A stretch of 64,000 bases of DNA from Alphaproteobacteria bacterium LSUCC0684 (GTDB lineage: Bacteria > Pseudomonadota > Alphaproteobacteria > Puniceispirillales > UBA1172). Positions within the stretch are counted from its first letter, which is position 1. Each line of letters begins with the position of its first letter. Shown one piece after another: positions 40,110 to 49,865 of this stretch. A program made the translations under genes and the position numbers. The notes below the pieces were generated by a model. That model saw only the letters and a program-made list of their open reading frames with translations, ran no database searches and was not told the DNA's origin. The stretch spans positions 372,001 through 436,000 of the forward strand of contig CP166130.1 in NCBI GenBank assembly GCA_041228335.1, in the 5' to 3' direction.

Positions 40110-41286
40110 GGGCTATCCTTTTGACCATATCGGTAAAGCGGCGAAAGAGATACCGGGAATCGTGTGGACCCGGAGAGGATTCCGGATGATATTGCACCGA
40201 AAAAACCGGAAGTTCTCTATGGCGAAGACCTTCAATACTGCCGTCAAAAAGCGAAATATGCGTCACTTCGAGGTGAGATGGCAGGCTTCCGGGGTCAACA
40301 GCAAACCCGTGGTTCTGGCTTGTGATCTCAATTCGCCCGGTGCTGAGATCTTTTACCGGGTGGTTGGCGCCGCGATGGCCTCTTTCCATCTTGAACGTTG
40401 AAGCTCCAAAGGCTTCAGCAATCAACTGATGGCCAATACATATGCCAAATATGGGTAGGCCAGCGGCCGCCAATTGATGAATTTCTTCGGCAGCGTAAGT
40501 AGCAGTAGCGGCGGGGTCACCAGGGCCGTTTGAAAGAAATATACCATCAGGCTCAAGGGCAATGATGTCTTCTGCCCGTGTTGTGGCCGGCACGACTTCT
40601 ATCGAACAGCCTTCTTCCTTAAGGCAGCGCAGGATGTTGTGTTTGCAGCCATAATCAAGAGCAATGATCTTCAGAGAGGTATCGCTTTCTTTCCGGTAAG
40701 TATCGGTGGATTTGTCCCACAGACTCTCACCCCAGCTTTCGTGCGATTCCCGAGTAACGCTGCGGGCCAGGTCCATTCCCTTCAAGCCAGGCCAGGAGCG
40801 TGCCATTTTCAAGAGTGCATCACGATCAAAACTCCCGCTGAAGTTCACGGCAATAACCCCGTTTGGTGCGCCTTTATCGCGAATTCTATGGGTAAGGGCA
40901 CGAGTATCAATACCGCTGATCCCCGGTAGCCCGTTTTCAAGAAGCCAGTCAGAAAGTGATGAATCGGCCCGATAATTTGACGGATTACTGGGATGTTCGC
41001 GGGTGATCATGCCGAGCGCAGCAGGTATTTCAGTTTCAACATCAATGCTGTTGGTGCCTACATTGCCAATATGCGGAAAGGTAAAGTTGATGATCTGTCC
41101 AGCATAGGATGGATCCGTCATGATTTCCTGATATCCGGTCATTGAAGTGTTGAAACACACCTCGCCCACATGGATAGTTTCGGCACCATATCCGGCACCT
41201 TCGAAAATCGTTCCGTCTTCAAGAATCAATAATGCTGTCGGGGTGTTAATGGGTTTGGATAGTCTGTCGAGTGCCGTTTGTGCCAT
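40096..41286 (-). CDS. carA: Carbamoyl-phosphate synthase small subunit
   Basis: A 396-residue glutaminase subunit. The N-terminal CPSase domain has [26 protein letters not shown] (core [10 protein letters not shown]). The class-I GATase triad is visible: Cys in GICIGHQL, with His and Glu in [13 protein letters not shown]. It supplies ammonia through a tunnel to CarB. It is the first gene of carA-carB-greA; its promoter lies in the 187-bp gap to the divergent yqeY. Confidence 0.98.
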   Translation of the reverse strand: MAQTALDRLSKPINTPTALLILEDGTIFEGAGYGAETIHVGEVCFNTSMTGYQEIMTDPSYAGQIINFTFPHIGNVGTNSIDVETEIPAALGMITREHPSNPSNYRADSSLSDWLLENGLPGISGIDTRALTHRIRDKGAPNGVIAVNFSGSFDRDALLKMARSWPGLKGMDLARSVTRESHESWGESLWDKSTDTYRKESDTSLKIIALDYGCKHNILRCLKEEGCSIEVVPATTRAEDIIALEPDGIFLSNGPGDPAATATYAAEEIHQLAAAGLPIFGICIGHQLIAEAFGASTFKMERGHRGANHPVKDLSTGRIEITSQNHGFAVDPGSLPSHLEVTHISLFDGSIEGLRHRELPVFSVQYHPESSPGPHDSRYLFRRFTDMVKRIAHAAS

Positions 41287-41473
41287 TCGTATCCTACTGC
41301 TTCCGCTTATCGTGAAGCCCCGAAACTTGGGGTCTTTCTACGCGTATCCTCATAGTGGCGTCAAGACCGTCTGGTTGTAAATTTTCAAAAAGATCACATA
41401 TACCTTGAAGGCCTGTAATGGCTGGTCTAGAAAAGAGCCCTCAATTGAGGTGATGATCGTATCGGAGCCAAAT

Positions 41474-41932
41474 ATGCGAGACCAGTTGAAAACCGCAATG
41501 AAAGATGCGCTCAAAGAGGGCGATACCAAAAGGCTTGGTACCATAAGGCTGATTACCGCTGCATTGAAGGATCGTGACATTGCTGCACGGTCCAAGGGCC
41601 AAACAGACGGCATCAGTGATGAAGATATCCTCTCCATGCTTCAAACCATGATCAAGCAACGGAAGGAATCCGCAAAGATGTACCGAGAAGGTGGTCGCGA
41701 AGAGCTTGCTGCCGCTGAAGATGCAGAAATAAACGTTATCCGCAGCTTTATGCCCGAGCAGATGGATGATGATGCGGTATCTAAGGCTATACGGTCCGCT
41801 ATTGAGGAAACCGGAGCCGAATCGATCAAAGATATGGGAAAGGTGATGGGCTTTCTTAAGCAGAATTACGCCGGGCAGATGGATTTTGCTGCCGCCAGCA
41901 CCATAATCAAATCCACGCTCATGGGCGAATAG
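41474..41932 (+). CDS. GatB/YqeY domain protein
   Basis: A 152-residue YqeY protein, the C-terminal tRNA-interacting domain of GatB found alone. It begins MRDQLKTAMKDALKEGD and ends with the helix GQMDFAAASTIIKSTL. ATG 41474 was chosen since GGAG at 41464-41467 is well spaced and members begin at this helix; the upstream open frame is non-coding. It precedes dnaG-rpoD, a position conserved in many bacteria, and may be co-transcribed with them. Confidence 0.9.
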   Translation: MRDQLKTAMKDALKEGDTKRLGTIRLITAALKDRDIAARSKGQTDGISDEDILSMLQTMIKQRKESAKMYREGGREELAAAEDAEINVIRSFMPEQMDDDAVSKAIRSAIEETGAESIKDMGKVMGFLKQNYAGQMDFAAASTIIKSTLMGE

Positions 41933-42058
41933 TCCAAAATTTATTTTTGCATGTTTGCTGTTCTCTCGCCCAAGAGAAGACTTCGTGCCATAATTGGATT
42001 TTCTGTGCGGACGCATCAAATGGTCTAATACCTGTGCGAGCGATAAGAAAGTAATGCC

Positions 42059-43756
42059 ATGGCACTGCCACAACATTTCATGGATGAGCTTCGTCGCAGA
42101 ACAACGATTTCTTCCGTCGTAGGCCGTCATGTCAAGCTGAACCGCCGTGGAAATAGGCTTATCGGGCTATGCCCTTTCCATAACGAGAAGACACCATCCT
42201 TTCATGTTCGCGATGATGAAGGTTTTTATCACTGCTTCGGTTGTGGGGTGAGCGGTGATGCCATCTCTTTTTTACGGGAAAAAGAAGGACTTGGGTTCAT
42301 GGAGGCTGTCCGTACTCTCGCGGATATGGCCGGACTTGCGGTGCCGCAATCAACGCCCGAGGAAGCGGCGAATACGGAAAAGCGTACCAGCCAGATGGTT
42401 ATCCTTGATGAGACGGCTCGCCAGTATCAGTCAGCCCTTGCCGAAGAAGGCAATCCAGCCAAGGCTTATCTTGAAAGACGTGGCATTGGAGAGGAAATGA
42501 TCCGCGAATTTAGGTTGGGTTATGCAAAGCCGCGTGGACTTACGGACGCTATGGCAAGATTTGGTCACAGCCCTGAAGCAATGATCGAAGCAGGGGTTGC
42601 GCGTCGATCTGAGCGGGATCAGCGTATTTATGACTATTTCAGGAACAGGGTCATGTTCCCGATATGCGATATGAGGGGGCGGGTCATTGCCTTCGGGGCA
42701 CGTGCCTTGAGTGATGATCAGCAACCTAAATATCTCAATTCCGGGGAAAGCCAGCTTTTTCATAAAAAGGCGGTGCTCTATGGTGCGCATCTGGCCCGGG
42801 TTGCAGCGCGAAAAAACCTCCCGCTTGTTGTCTGCGAGGGCTATATGGATGTTATCGCCATTCATCAGGCGGGAGTAGCCGCGGCGGTTGCTCCCCTTGG
42901 CACGGCGCTCACCGAAGACCAAATCAAACTTCTCTGGCGCATGGATGAACAGCCGCAACTATGTTTTGACGGGGATAACGCCGGGCGAGGCGCTGCTCTT
43001 AAGGCCCTGATTCGCGCGCTTCCCCTGCTTGAGCCTGGCAAGAGTTTTCGCCTGATATTGTTACCGCCCGGCCGCGATCCGGATGACATTCTTCGCGAGG
43101 AGGGTATCAATGCTTTCAAGGGCTTGATTGCCGGATCCATTTCCTTTCTGGATGGGCTCTGGAATGGCCTGCTTGAAGGGCGGAAGGTTGATGACCCAGC
43201 ATCTCGCGCTGCCTTCTGGCAGGATATCCGCCAGCATATTCGCCAAATCGGTAATGGGCAAATGCGTGCATCCATGGGAGATGAGGTTGAACGCCGCATT
43301 GCAGAGATGCGACAGGAAAGTCGGGGAAACGCTATATTTTCAGGGTATCGCGCCATGCGTTCTTCTAAGCGTCCCACGCTTCAGTCAGATCCCAGAGCTC
43401 GCGTAATCTTGAGCCTTCTGGTCGAACATCCCGTTCTAGTGCAGGATTTCTACGAGCAGATCAGCATGTTAAAATTTGATGACGAAATGATGGAAAAACT
43501 TCGTCAAACTGTTATAAATGCTATAATAATGAATTCTACCCTTGACGAAAATGTCCTTCGTCAGCATTTAAGTGAATATGGATTTGAACATATCAGAGGG
43601 AATACCTTGCTTGATGGAATAAAAGCGCGCGTTCGATTTGATCCATCAGCAATAAGCCTCGATGAGGCCCGCGCAAGATTATCTGAAGTGATAAAGCTGG
43701 AAGTTCGGAAAGTGCAATCTGGCAAATCGCACGCTGATTTGCGAAAACCAAGCTGA
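42059..43756 (+). CDS. dnaG: DNA primase
   Basis: A 565-residue DnaG. The N-terminal zinc site is C38-x2-H41-x17-C59-x2-C62. The TOPRIM core has VVCEGYMDVIAIHQAG with the catalytic Glu and CFDGDNAGRGAA with the DxD. The C-terminal DnaB-interacting region (after about 430) is shorter than in E. coli. It synthesises replication primers. It lies 17 bp before rpoD; together with yqeY it forms a macromolecular-synthesis type cluster, but rpsU is absent. Confidence 0.97.
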   Translation: MALPQHFMDELRRRTTISSVVGRHVKLNRRGNRLIGLCPFHNEKTPSFHVRDDEGFYHCFGCGVSGDAISFLREKEGLGFMEAVRTLADMAGLAVPQSTPEEAANTEKRTSQMVILDETARQYQSALAEEGNPAKAYLERRGIGEEMIREFRLGYAKPRGLTDAMARFGHSPEAMIEAGVARRSERDQRIYDYFRNRVMFPICDMRGRVIAFGARALSDDQQPKYLNSGESQLFHKKAVLYGAHLARVAARKNLPLVVCEGYMDVIAIHQAGVAAAVAPLGTALTEDQIKLLWRMDEQPQLCFDGDNAGRGAALKALIRALPLLEPGKSFRLILLPPGRDPDDILREEGINAFKGLIAGSISFLDGLWNGLLEGRKVDDPASRAAFWQDIRQHIRQIGNGQMRASMGDEVERRIAEMRQESRGNAIFSGYRAMRSSKRPTLQSDPRARVILSLLVEHPVLVQDFYEQISMLKFDDEMMEKLRQTVINAIIMNSTLDENVLRQHLSEYGFEHIRGNTLLDGIKARVRFDPSAISLDEARARLSEVIKLEVRKVQSGKSHADLRKPS

Positions 43757-43773
43757 TGTGAGACGAGTTAAAG

Positions 43774-45804
43774 ATGGCTCAAAAAGCACAAAAAAAACTA
43801 GACGACACTAGTAAGACATCCGATGCAGCCAACGACAGTGGTGCATCTGATGGTGTAATGGTTGATGGCAACACCGAAGCCATGCAGGCGCTTATGGCGG
43901 TTGGCAAGGAACGTGGTTACATCACTCATGACGAGCTCAACAAAGCTCTTCCTCAAGGTGAGTTGACTTCAGAGCAGATTGAAGACTTTATGTCTGAACT
44001 AAATTCGATCGGTGTCAATATTGTTGATAGTGCGGAAAGCGATGATGGGGCCGACGACGAAGAAACGGAGAAAAGTTCAGGCAACCTCAGTGATGATGCC
44101 CGGGGGTCTGATGATCCGGTGCGAATGTATTTGCGTGAGATGGGCAGTGTCGAATTGCTCACACGCGAAGGCGAGATTGCCATTGCCAAGCGAATCGAAG
44201 CTGGGCGAGAACTGCTCATGGGCGGGATTTGCGAATCACCCCTGACTATCCGTGCTTTACTACAATGGCGCGACATGATCGATACAGGAGAAGTGCTACT
44301 TCGTGACTTGATCGATCTTGATGCGACCTTCGCGCTTTCCAACCGAGCTGAAAATGCTGACCTTGATGGTGAACTACCTGAAAACATGGGCAGTGGTGAT
44401 GTCATCGAAAGCGGCTCTCATGATATCGACGATGAAGACGACGACGAAGATGATGATGATACAGACACTGACGATGATGGTGATGAAGAAAACAAGTCAA
44501 CCCGCGATAGCAATCAGGCTGATGCAGATGGTGATGATCTGAGCATGTCTCTTGCGGCAATGGAAGAAGCCGTTCGTGATGACGTGATTGGAAAGATCGA
44601 CGTCTTGGCAGAGACCTTCAAGGAATTGAGCCAGCTTCGGGACCGCCGTCTTGCCACGATCAAGAGAGGCAGCAATCCTTCTGCTAAAACCGAACAGCGA
44701 TATAATGAATTGCGGATCATGCTAATTGAGCAGATGGATGGTATTCTTTTAAATGCCAACCGGATTGAAGCGCTGATGGAACAACTTTTCACGCTTAACC
44801 GACATTTATCCTCCCTTGAAGGGCAAATGCTTCGGCTGGCGGAAAAATGTGGCATCAAGCGTCCTCAATTTCTGCTTCATTGGACAGGCAAGGAAATCGT
44901 TACAACCTGGCCAGGTGAAGATGCGTCGACCCGTGCTTGGGAAAAGCTTCTGACCAAGCATGGTGATGAAATTGCCGAGATACGCAAATCAATCATTCAG
45001 ATGATGTCAGAAGTCGGCATGACTGTTGCCGAATTCAAAGAGCTTGCACAAGTGATCCAGCGTGGCGAGCGCGAAGCTTCCCGCGCCAAGAAGGAAATGG
45101 TTGAAGCCAATCTCAGGCTGGTAATTTCAATTGCCAAGAAATATACGAACAGAGGCCTTCAGTTTCTCGATTTGATTCAGGAAGGCAATATAGGCTTGAT
45201 GAAAGCCGTCGACAAATTTGAATATCGGCGAGGATACAAATTCTCAACTTATGCCACTTGGTGGATACGTCAGGCAATAACCCGATCGATTGCAGATCAG
45301 GCTAGGACCATTCGTATTCCCGTCCACATGATTGAGACAATCAACAAACTTGTCCGTACATCTAGGCATATGCTGCATGAAATAGGACGTGAACCTACCC
45401 CGGAAGAATTAGCGGAAAAACTTTCCATGCCGATTGACAAGGTCCGGAAAGTGCTCAAGATCGCAAAGGAGCCGATTAGTCTTGAAACGCCTGTCGGAGA
45501 TGAGGAAGATAGCCATCTCGGTGACTTTATCGAAGACAAGAATGCGGTTCAGCCTCTTGATGCCGCTATTCATTCGAATTTGAGGGAAACAACCACCCGG
45601 GTACTGGCAAGCTTGACCGCAAGGGAAGAGCGGGTTCTCCGGATGCGATTTGGCATCGGTATGAATACGGATCATACCCTCGAAGAGGTTGGCCAGCAGT
45701 TCAGTGTAACACGCGAACGGATACGCCAGATTGAGGCAAAAGCCCTTCGCAAGCTTAAACATCCCTCTCGTTCAAGAAAACTGCGTAGTTTCCTTGAAAG
45801 CTGA
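43774..45804 (+). CDS. rpoD: RNA polymerase primary sigma factor (sigma-70)
   Basis: A 676-residue housekeeping sigma factor. Region 1.1 lies at about 25-90, region 1.2 at [22 protein letters not shown], then a non-conserved region with a strikingly acidic run (about residues 217-250, mostly Asp and Glu). Region 2 includes [26 protein letters not shown] and [15 protein letters not shown], and region 4.2 is [27 protein letters not shown]. The region 2.4 and 4.2 sequences are canonical, so promoters of the TTGACA-N17-TATAAT type are expected, as seen at 50.3 kb. Confidence 0.99.
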   Translation: MAQKAQKKLDDTSKTSDAANDSGASDGVMVDGNTEAMQALMAVGKERGYITHDELNKALPQGELTSEQIEDFMSELNSIGVNIVDSAESDDGADDEETEKSSGNLSDDARGSDDPVRMYLREMGSVELLTREGEIAIAKRIEAGRELLMGGICESPLTIRALLQWRDMIDTGEVLLRDLIDLDATFALSNRAENADLDGELPENMGSGDVIESGSHDIDDEDDDEDDDDTDTDDDGDEENKSTRDSNQADADGDDLSMSLAAMEEAVRDDVIGKIDVLAETFKELSQLRDRRLATIKRGSNPSAKTEQRYNELRIMLIEQMDGILLNANRIEALMEQLFTLNRHLSSLEGQMLRLAEKCGIKRPQFLLHWTGKEIVTTWPGEDASTRAWEKLLTKHGDEIAEIRKSIIQMMSEVGMTVAEFKELAQVIQRGEREASRAKKEMVEANLRLVISIAKKYTNRGLQFLDLIQEGNIGLMKAVDKFEYRRGYKFSTYATWWIRQAITRSIADQARTIRIPVHMIETINKLVRTSRHMLHEIGREPTPEELAEKLSMPIDKVRKVLKIAKEPISLETPVGDEEDSHLGDFIEDKNAVQPLDAAIHSNLRETTTRVLASLTAREERVLRMRFGIGMNTDHTLEEVGQQFSVTRERIRQIEAKALRKLKHPSRSRKLRSFLES

Positions 45805-45847
45805 TCCCGTTTCCTGCTATGCGTTAGGAAAGCGCTTCTGGCGTTGA

Positions 45848-45924
45848 GGGCCTGTAGTTCAATTGGTTAGAACGCACCGCTCATAACGGTGTTGTTGGGG
45901 GTTCAAGTCCCTCCGGGCCCACCA
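45848..45924 (+). tRNA. tRNA with CAU anticodon, probably tRNA-Ile2
   Basis: A complete 77-nt cloverleaf with encoded CCA. The acceptor stem GGGCCTG pairs with CGGGCCC, the D arm is GTTC/GAAC, the anticodon stem CACCG/CGGTG encloses CTCATAA (anticodon CAT), and the T arm is GGGGG-TTCAAGT-CCCTC. There is no 1-72 mismatch, so it is not initiator tRNA. The C4-G69 and C5-G68 pairs are TilS recognition elements, favouring lysidine-modified tRNA-Ile2 over elongator tRNA-Met. It lies 43 bp after rpoD. Confidence 0.9.
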
Positions 45925-45973
45925 TCTTCCTATTTATTTTTATGGGGATTGGCAGGTAGTTGTGGCATATGCG

Positions 45974-47992
45974 TTAGTAACTACCCGTGGCAAGACCGTG
46001 AATCTTCGCTTCTATAAACAGTGTCTTGTCTCCGCCGAGTTGAACGGTGTTCACCTGACGTTCTGAACTTAGGCTAATCTGTTTTGCTCCGGCTGCCGCG
46101 GCTTTTTTTTCTGCTTCCTGCAGGGCCGCATCCTCCGCAAAGTTCAACGCCGCATCCATGGACTGGAAGTCCTGAGGCCCTTGGTTTAGGTGAACACGGA
46201 AGGTGCCATCGCTTGGCTGGGTTATGGTGATGGTCGCCCTCTGGCGGATGGAACCTGCAGCAGCACCAACGGCACCAGCAACATCTGCATCTGTCGGCAC
46301 AATCAACTCAGCGCCAAGTATTTCGGCTATGCGAGGGTAATGGCAAGCCGCTGAAGCCCCAAGGGCAATTAGTGGGCGTTCAAGTTCTATAGATGTACGG
46401 ACCAGAGGTTCTTTATCTCTCTTGGCCTTGTTGGTTGCGGCATCAACAATTAGCGCTTCAAGGATCATGTTCCCGCTCGCTGCACTTTCCCCCATGTCCT
46501 GATGGGCAAAAGCGGCATCAAGAAGGGCAAGGGCGGATTGAACGGTAAGACGTTCCATGACCATTACGGCAAATCTTTCGGCGTTTTCAGCCTGGGCAAC
46601 GCCACTACCGGTCCTCTGGCGCGCCATCAGTTCTGCCCCTTTGAAAGAGGCGTCGCTTTCCATGCCTTCGAAACGCCCAAGGATCAGCGCGGCATCTGTC
46701 GGGGTGAAGCCCGACATGGCCAGAAGCCCCCGTCCCACCAGCCGGTCAATCGCTCCGAGAGCAAGACGAGTCTGGGCTATATCTGCAACTGGCTGAAGAC
46801 CTTTTTCTGCACATAGTCTCGCCATCGTAGCCTCGGACCTTGTCAACCATAATGGGGGTTCCCCGCTAAATAGAGGAAAAACAAATCGTCCATCCAGCGC
46901 TGAAGGAACAGGGTTGAGGAGCTGCTCATCCAGCCATCCTTCAACGCGGTCATGATCTTTTGCCAGAACAGCAAGTGGCACAAGGCGACGAGGTCCCAGC
47001 CGGACGCCACCCTTTGTGCCTCGGTCAACAAGCCGAACTTCACTGTCACCACCTAGCCCGCCGGTTCGAATTGCCGCCGCCTCAACCATGGTAGACCAGC
47101 CACCAATGGTGGCGCCGCTTTTGGAAAGTCGGGGGTAACCATTTTCGAGGACGGCTATGTCTGTTGTAGTCCCGCCAATGTCGGCGACAAGTGCATCACG
47201 GCGGCCAACAAGATGAGCTGCACCGGAAAGGCTGGCGGCAGGGCCGGAAAGAATAGTTTCAACAGGTCGCAGACGAGCAAATTCTGCGCTGATGAGTGAC
47301 CCGTCACCTTTGACAACCATTAATTCAGCTGCCAGGCCCGCCGAAGTCATGATTGCGTCTGTCGCGGTAATCTGGCGATCAAGAAGATCGATCAGCCTGG
47401 CATTGAGCAAGGCAGTGAGCGCACGTTTTGGCCCACCTAGCGCGGAGGACAGCTCATGAGAGCAAGTGACAGGAAGATCAAGTTTTTCCCGCAGTATCCG
47501 TCTTGCCTCGATTTCATGTTCCGGGTTTCTGACGGCAAAATGACCGGCGATGGCAATGGCACTGATTTCCCGGCCATATTTTTCAGTAAAGCGAAGTAAT
47601 GCTGCTGTATCCAGAGGCGATTGCGGTCTTGCGTCTGTTTTGTGCCCCCCGGCGATCCAGGTGACGGGATCGGATCCCAGTACCGTTCCAAGATTGTTCC
47701 GGCCGAGTGCGTTTTGATCAAAGCCGATCATGACAAGTCCGACCCTTCCACCCATTCCTTCTACGACAGCGTTAGTGGCAAGCGTGGTTGAGAGGCAAAC
47801 TCTCTTCACCTCCCCTTTCTTGCCGGATGGTAGTTTTTCAAGCGCGGCCATGATCGCTTGACCAAGTCCGATGGAGAGGTCCTCTCGTGTTGTGGGCGAT
47901 TTGGCTTTGGCTACCAGTGCTCCGGTTTCAGCATCTATAATTGCCGCATCGGTGAAAGTGCCACCGGTATCTAGGCCGAGTATGTATACCAT
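45974..47992 (-). CDS. Hydantoinase/oxoprolinase A-family protein (HyuA-like)
   Basis: A 672-residue protein of the HyuA/5-oxoprolinase N-terminal family with the ASKHA-type phosphate loop YILGLDTGGTFTDAAI and second motif DALVADIGGTTTDIAVLENG. It would use ATP to open cyclic amides. The usual partner HyuB is not adjacent; instead a class-I glutamine amidotransferase follows upstream by 10 bp. The substrate is unknown; HyuA alone without HyuB is odd, since the pair normally forms the active enzyme, though HyuB may be elsewhere. Confidence 0.85.
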   Translation of the reverse strand: MVYILGLDTGGTFTDAAIIDAETGALVAKAKSPTTREDLSIGLGQAIMAALEKLPSGKKGEVKRVCLSTTLATNAVVEGMGGRVGLVMIGFDQNALGRNNLGTVLGSDPVTWIAGGHKTDARPQSPLDTAALLRFTEKYGREISAIAIAGHFAVRNPEHEIEARRILREKLDLPVTCSHELSSALGGPKRALTALLNARLIDLLDRQITATDAIMTSAGLAAELMVVKGDGSLISAEFARLRPVETILSGPAASLSGAAHLVGRRDALVADIGGTTTDIAVLENGYPRLSKSGATIGGWSTMVEAAAIRTGGLGGDSEVRLVDRGTKGGVRLGPRRLVPLAVLAKDHDRVEGWLDEQLLNPVPSALDGRFVFPLFSGEPPLWLTRSEATMARLCAEKGLQPVADIAQTRLALGAIDRLVGRGLLAMSGFTPTDAALILGRFEGMESDASFKGAELMARQRTGSGVAQAENAERFAVMVMERLTVQSALALLDAAFAHQDMGESAASGNMILEALIVDAATNKAKRDKEPLVRTSIELERPLIALGASAACHYPRIAEILGAELIVPTDADVAGAVGAAAGSIRQRATITITQPSDGTFRVHLNQGPQDFQSMDAALNFAEDAALQEAEKKAAAAGAKQISLSSERQVNTVQLGGDKTLFIEAKIHGLATGSY

Positions 47993-48002
47993 GGATCAAG
48001 CC

Positions 48003-48743
48003 TCAGGCATGGATGGATGGTGACGAGGTTTCAACTCTGGCAGATTTTGAAATGAAACGCGCGATGCCGATGCCAATCTGGTGACCATTATGCGGAAGCT
48101 GGAGACTTTCCCGCCCTTCGGTAATCCGGTCGCTGGCGATGATGTCTTTTCGGATATCCAGTATTGCCCCCACCAGTTCTGGTGTGAATTCCGGATGCCC
48201 CTGTAGGCAGAGAACAGTATCACCTATGGTGAAACCGCCTATGGGGCAGAACGCATCACCGGCAAAAACTTGAGCACCTTCCGGGGCTTTTATCACCTGA
48301 TCCTGGTGCATATAGAGCAAAGTCAGGCATTCGTTCTGATCACCAAAGTAAGAAGGGACATTATGCATAGGCATGCTGCGGACACCGACACCCCAGCCCT
48401 TTGGTGACTTGATCGCTTTCCCGCCAAGGGCTTCGGCAATAATCTGATGCCCAAAACATATCCCTACCAGTGGTTTTCTTTTTGCGTGGATTTCTCGAAT
48501 AAGTTTTTTCAGTGGAGCAATCCAATCCAGATCGTCGTAGACGCCTGCCGCACTACCGGTAACAAGATAGGCATCCCATGCATCGATATCTTCAGGGAAT
48601 TTGCCGAGCCGCACCTGAACAAAACTGAGTTCGAGTTCCCTAGCCGGAGCAAACAGCGTGCGGAACATTTCTTCATATTTTGGAATTTCGTCAGGAATCT
48701 TGGGGTTGTTTTCCCCGGCCTGTAATACGCATAGACGGATCAT
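48003..48743 (-). CDS. Class-I glutamine amidotransferase-like protein
   Basis: A 246-residue stand-alone GATase of the GMP-synthase-like type. The triad is visible: Cys96 in GICFGHQ, and His183 with Glu185 in QGHPEF. ATG 48743 is preferred over 48767 because AGGTGA lies 4 bp upstream. Standalone members act on small gamma-glutamyl compounds or are of unknown role. It precedes the hyuA-like gene by 10 bp on the same strand and marks the last clear host gene before the phage-like cluster. Confidence 0.85.
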   Translation of the reverse strand: MIRLCVLQAGENNPKIPDEIPKYEEMFRTLFAPARELELSFVQVRLGKFPEDIDAWDAYLVTGSAAGVYDDLDWIAPLKKLIREIHAKRKPLVGICFGHQIIAEALGGKAIKSPKGWGVGVRSMPMHNVPSYFGDQNECLTLLYMHQDQVIKAPEGAQVFAGDAFCPIGGFTIGDTVLCLQGHPEFTPELVGAILDIRKDIIASDRITEGRESLQLPHNGHQIGIGIARFISKSARVETSSPSIHA

Positions 48744-48809
48744 CAAGTCACCTACGCAAAGCCTCAATGGGTTGATACTGAACTCACTATAAACGCCTTA
48801 ACGAAGGGA

Positions 48810-49067
48810 TCAACAGGATTTCGATCCGGTCCTGCGATCAATTCGGGAAAGCACATCTTTCAGCACGTAAATCCGGATTTCACTTGAAAGACCACCCATA
48901 TTTGCTCCCCGTGCCAACGCGGCAGTGCGCTCAAGATCGATGCGTGCAACAAGAGCGCTCAGCGAAAGTCCTTCCCGACGGGCAATCCCCGCGAGCACTT
49001 GCCAGAAGGGTTCTTCAAGTGAAATCGATGTGCGATGCCCTTTGATGCTCAGCGATCTCTTTATCAT
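48810..49067 (-). CDS. Ribbon-helix-helix domain protein
   Basis: An 85-residue protein of the RHH_4 type common in alphaproteobacteria. The strand RTSISLEEPFWQVLAGIA and helices with LSLSALVARIDLER fit a MetJ/Arc-like DNA-binding dimer. It starts 3 bp after the S24 regulator stop, with its ribosome site GGAG inside that gene's last codons, so both are co-transcribed. Whether it is host or element derived is uncertain, since such genes also occur in host contexts. Confidence 0.75.
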   Translation of the reverse strand: MIKRSLSIKGHRTSISLEEPFWQVLAGIARREGLSLSALVARIDLERTAALARGANMGGLSSEIRIYVLKDVLSRIDRRTGSKSC

Positions 49068-49070
49068 TGC

Positions 49071-49751
49071 TCACATCTCCATTGCACGGCTATGGAAAAT
49101 GACCCTGCCCATAATGTTGATATCAGGAGGGGAAATCTCATATCTGGCATGCTCGTTCTGGCCTATATGAAGTAGTGCCGTTAAGCCATTTGTATTCTGC
49201 TCAATATATCGCACCCGTATATGTTGCCCTGCATCAATTGCAAAATAACCGGACCGTAGGGGGGAGGTGTCGGCTGTATCAAGTATGACAACGTCGCCCT
49301 GCCGAAACGAATGATCAGGGGTGCTTTCGTCTAATACTGCCAATCTCACTTTTTCTGAGGAAGAGGTTGAATTGCGTCTGAAAACTGAAACAGGAATCGA
49401 CCAGGGTTTAGTCTCTATCCTGAGCTGGGAAGGATGGTCCACATACCCGATAGTAATTAAATCACTGCCCATGTCGTCATATCTGATCTTGTGTCCATTT
49501 TTGGTGCCCGGAAATGGAAGGGTTGAGCGCAATTTGGTTTCATCAATTCTGAGCAGATCAGCCAATTGATATCGGATTTGTTCTGGAAGTGTTTTGGGAG
49601 AGCCTCGATGAACATATTGCTGAAGATACGCATGGTTACGCCCGAGAGACAGCGAGAGTTGCTTTAGATTCCACGCCTGAGGGTGTGAAGCTATTGCCTG
49701 AAGCAGATTCTGCCTTCCTCTGCAAAGTGTTTTACTCTGTGATGAAGTCAT
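49071..49751 (-). CDS. S24/LexA-fold transcriptional regulator (CI-like repressor)
   Basis: A 226-residue repressor-like protein. The N-terminal DNA-binding part has LKQLSLSLGRNHAYLQQYVHRG (core LSLSLGRNHAYLQQY), typical of alphaproteobacterial S24 regulators. The C-terminal S24 domain keeps the Ser nucleophile position (Ser143 in DESTPD) and the final MGRVIFHSR, but the general-base Lys position reads Arg181 (HIRVRYI). If this alignment is right, autocleavage is impaired and SOS induction unlikely. It is divergent from the DUF6362-like gene over 114 bp that hold a candidate operator. Confidence 0.8.
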   Translation of the reverse strand: MTSSQSKTLCRGRQNLLQAIASHPQAWNLKQLSLSLGRNHAYLQQYVHRGSPKTLPEQIRYQLADLLRIDETKLRSTLPFPGTKNGHKIRYDDMGSDLITIGYVDHPSQLRIETKPWSIPVSVFRRNSTSSSEKVRLAVLDESTPDHSFRQGDVVILDTADTSPLRSGYFAIDAGQHIRVRYIEQNTNGLTALLHIGQNEHARYEISPPDINIMGRVIFHSRAMEM

Positions 49752-49767
49752 GACGTATCAGAAACAA

Positions 49768-49785
49768 GGTCATGTCGAATTGACC
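49768..49785. promoter_or_regulatory. Candidate operator between the S24 regulator and DUF6362-like gene
   Basis: GGTCA-N8-TGACC (49768-49772 with 49781-49785) is a perfect 5-bp dyad in the divergent intergenic region, 17 bp from the regulator start. Its right arm overlaps a TTGACC that could be a rightward -35 element. It is a plausible site for the S24 regulator. Confidence 0.35.
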
Positions 49786-49865
49786 AATATGGATGATTAA
49801 AAAATAAGAAGAATCCTATTATTTATTCGCTCGCATTTCAACCCCCTTACCTAAAGGAACATGAT

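Noticed and set aside
41961-41978. Hairpin TTCTCT-cgccca-AGAGAA between yqeY and dnaG as a terminator
   Set aside because: The stem is short and not followed by a T-run, so it does not support termination between the two genes.
45848-45924. The tRNA gene as the integration site of the phage-like element
   Set aside because: Two intact host genes (HyuA-like and GATase) separate it from the element by 3 kb, and no copy of its 3' end was found near the element's left boundary.
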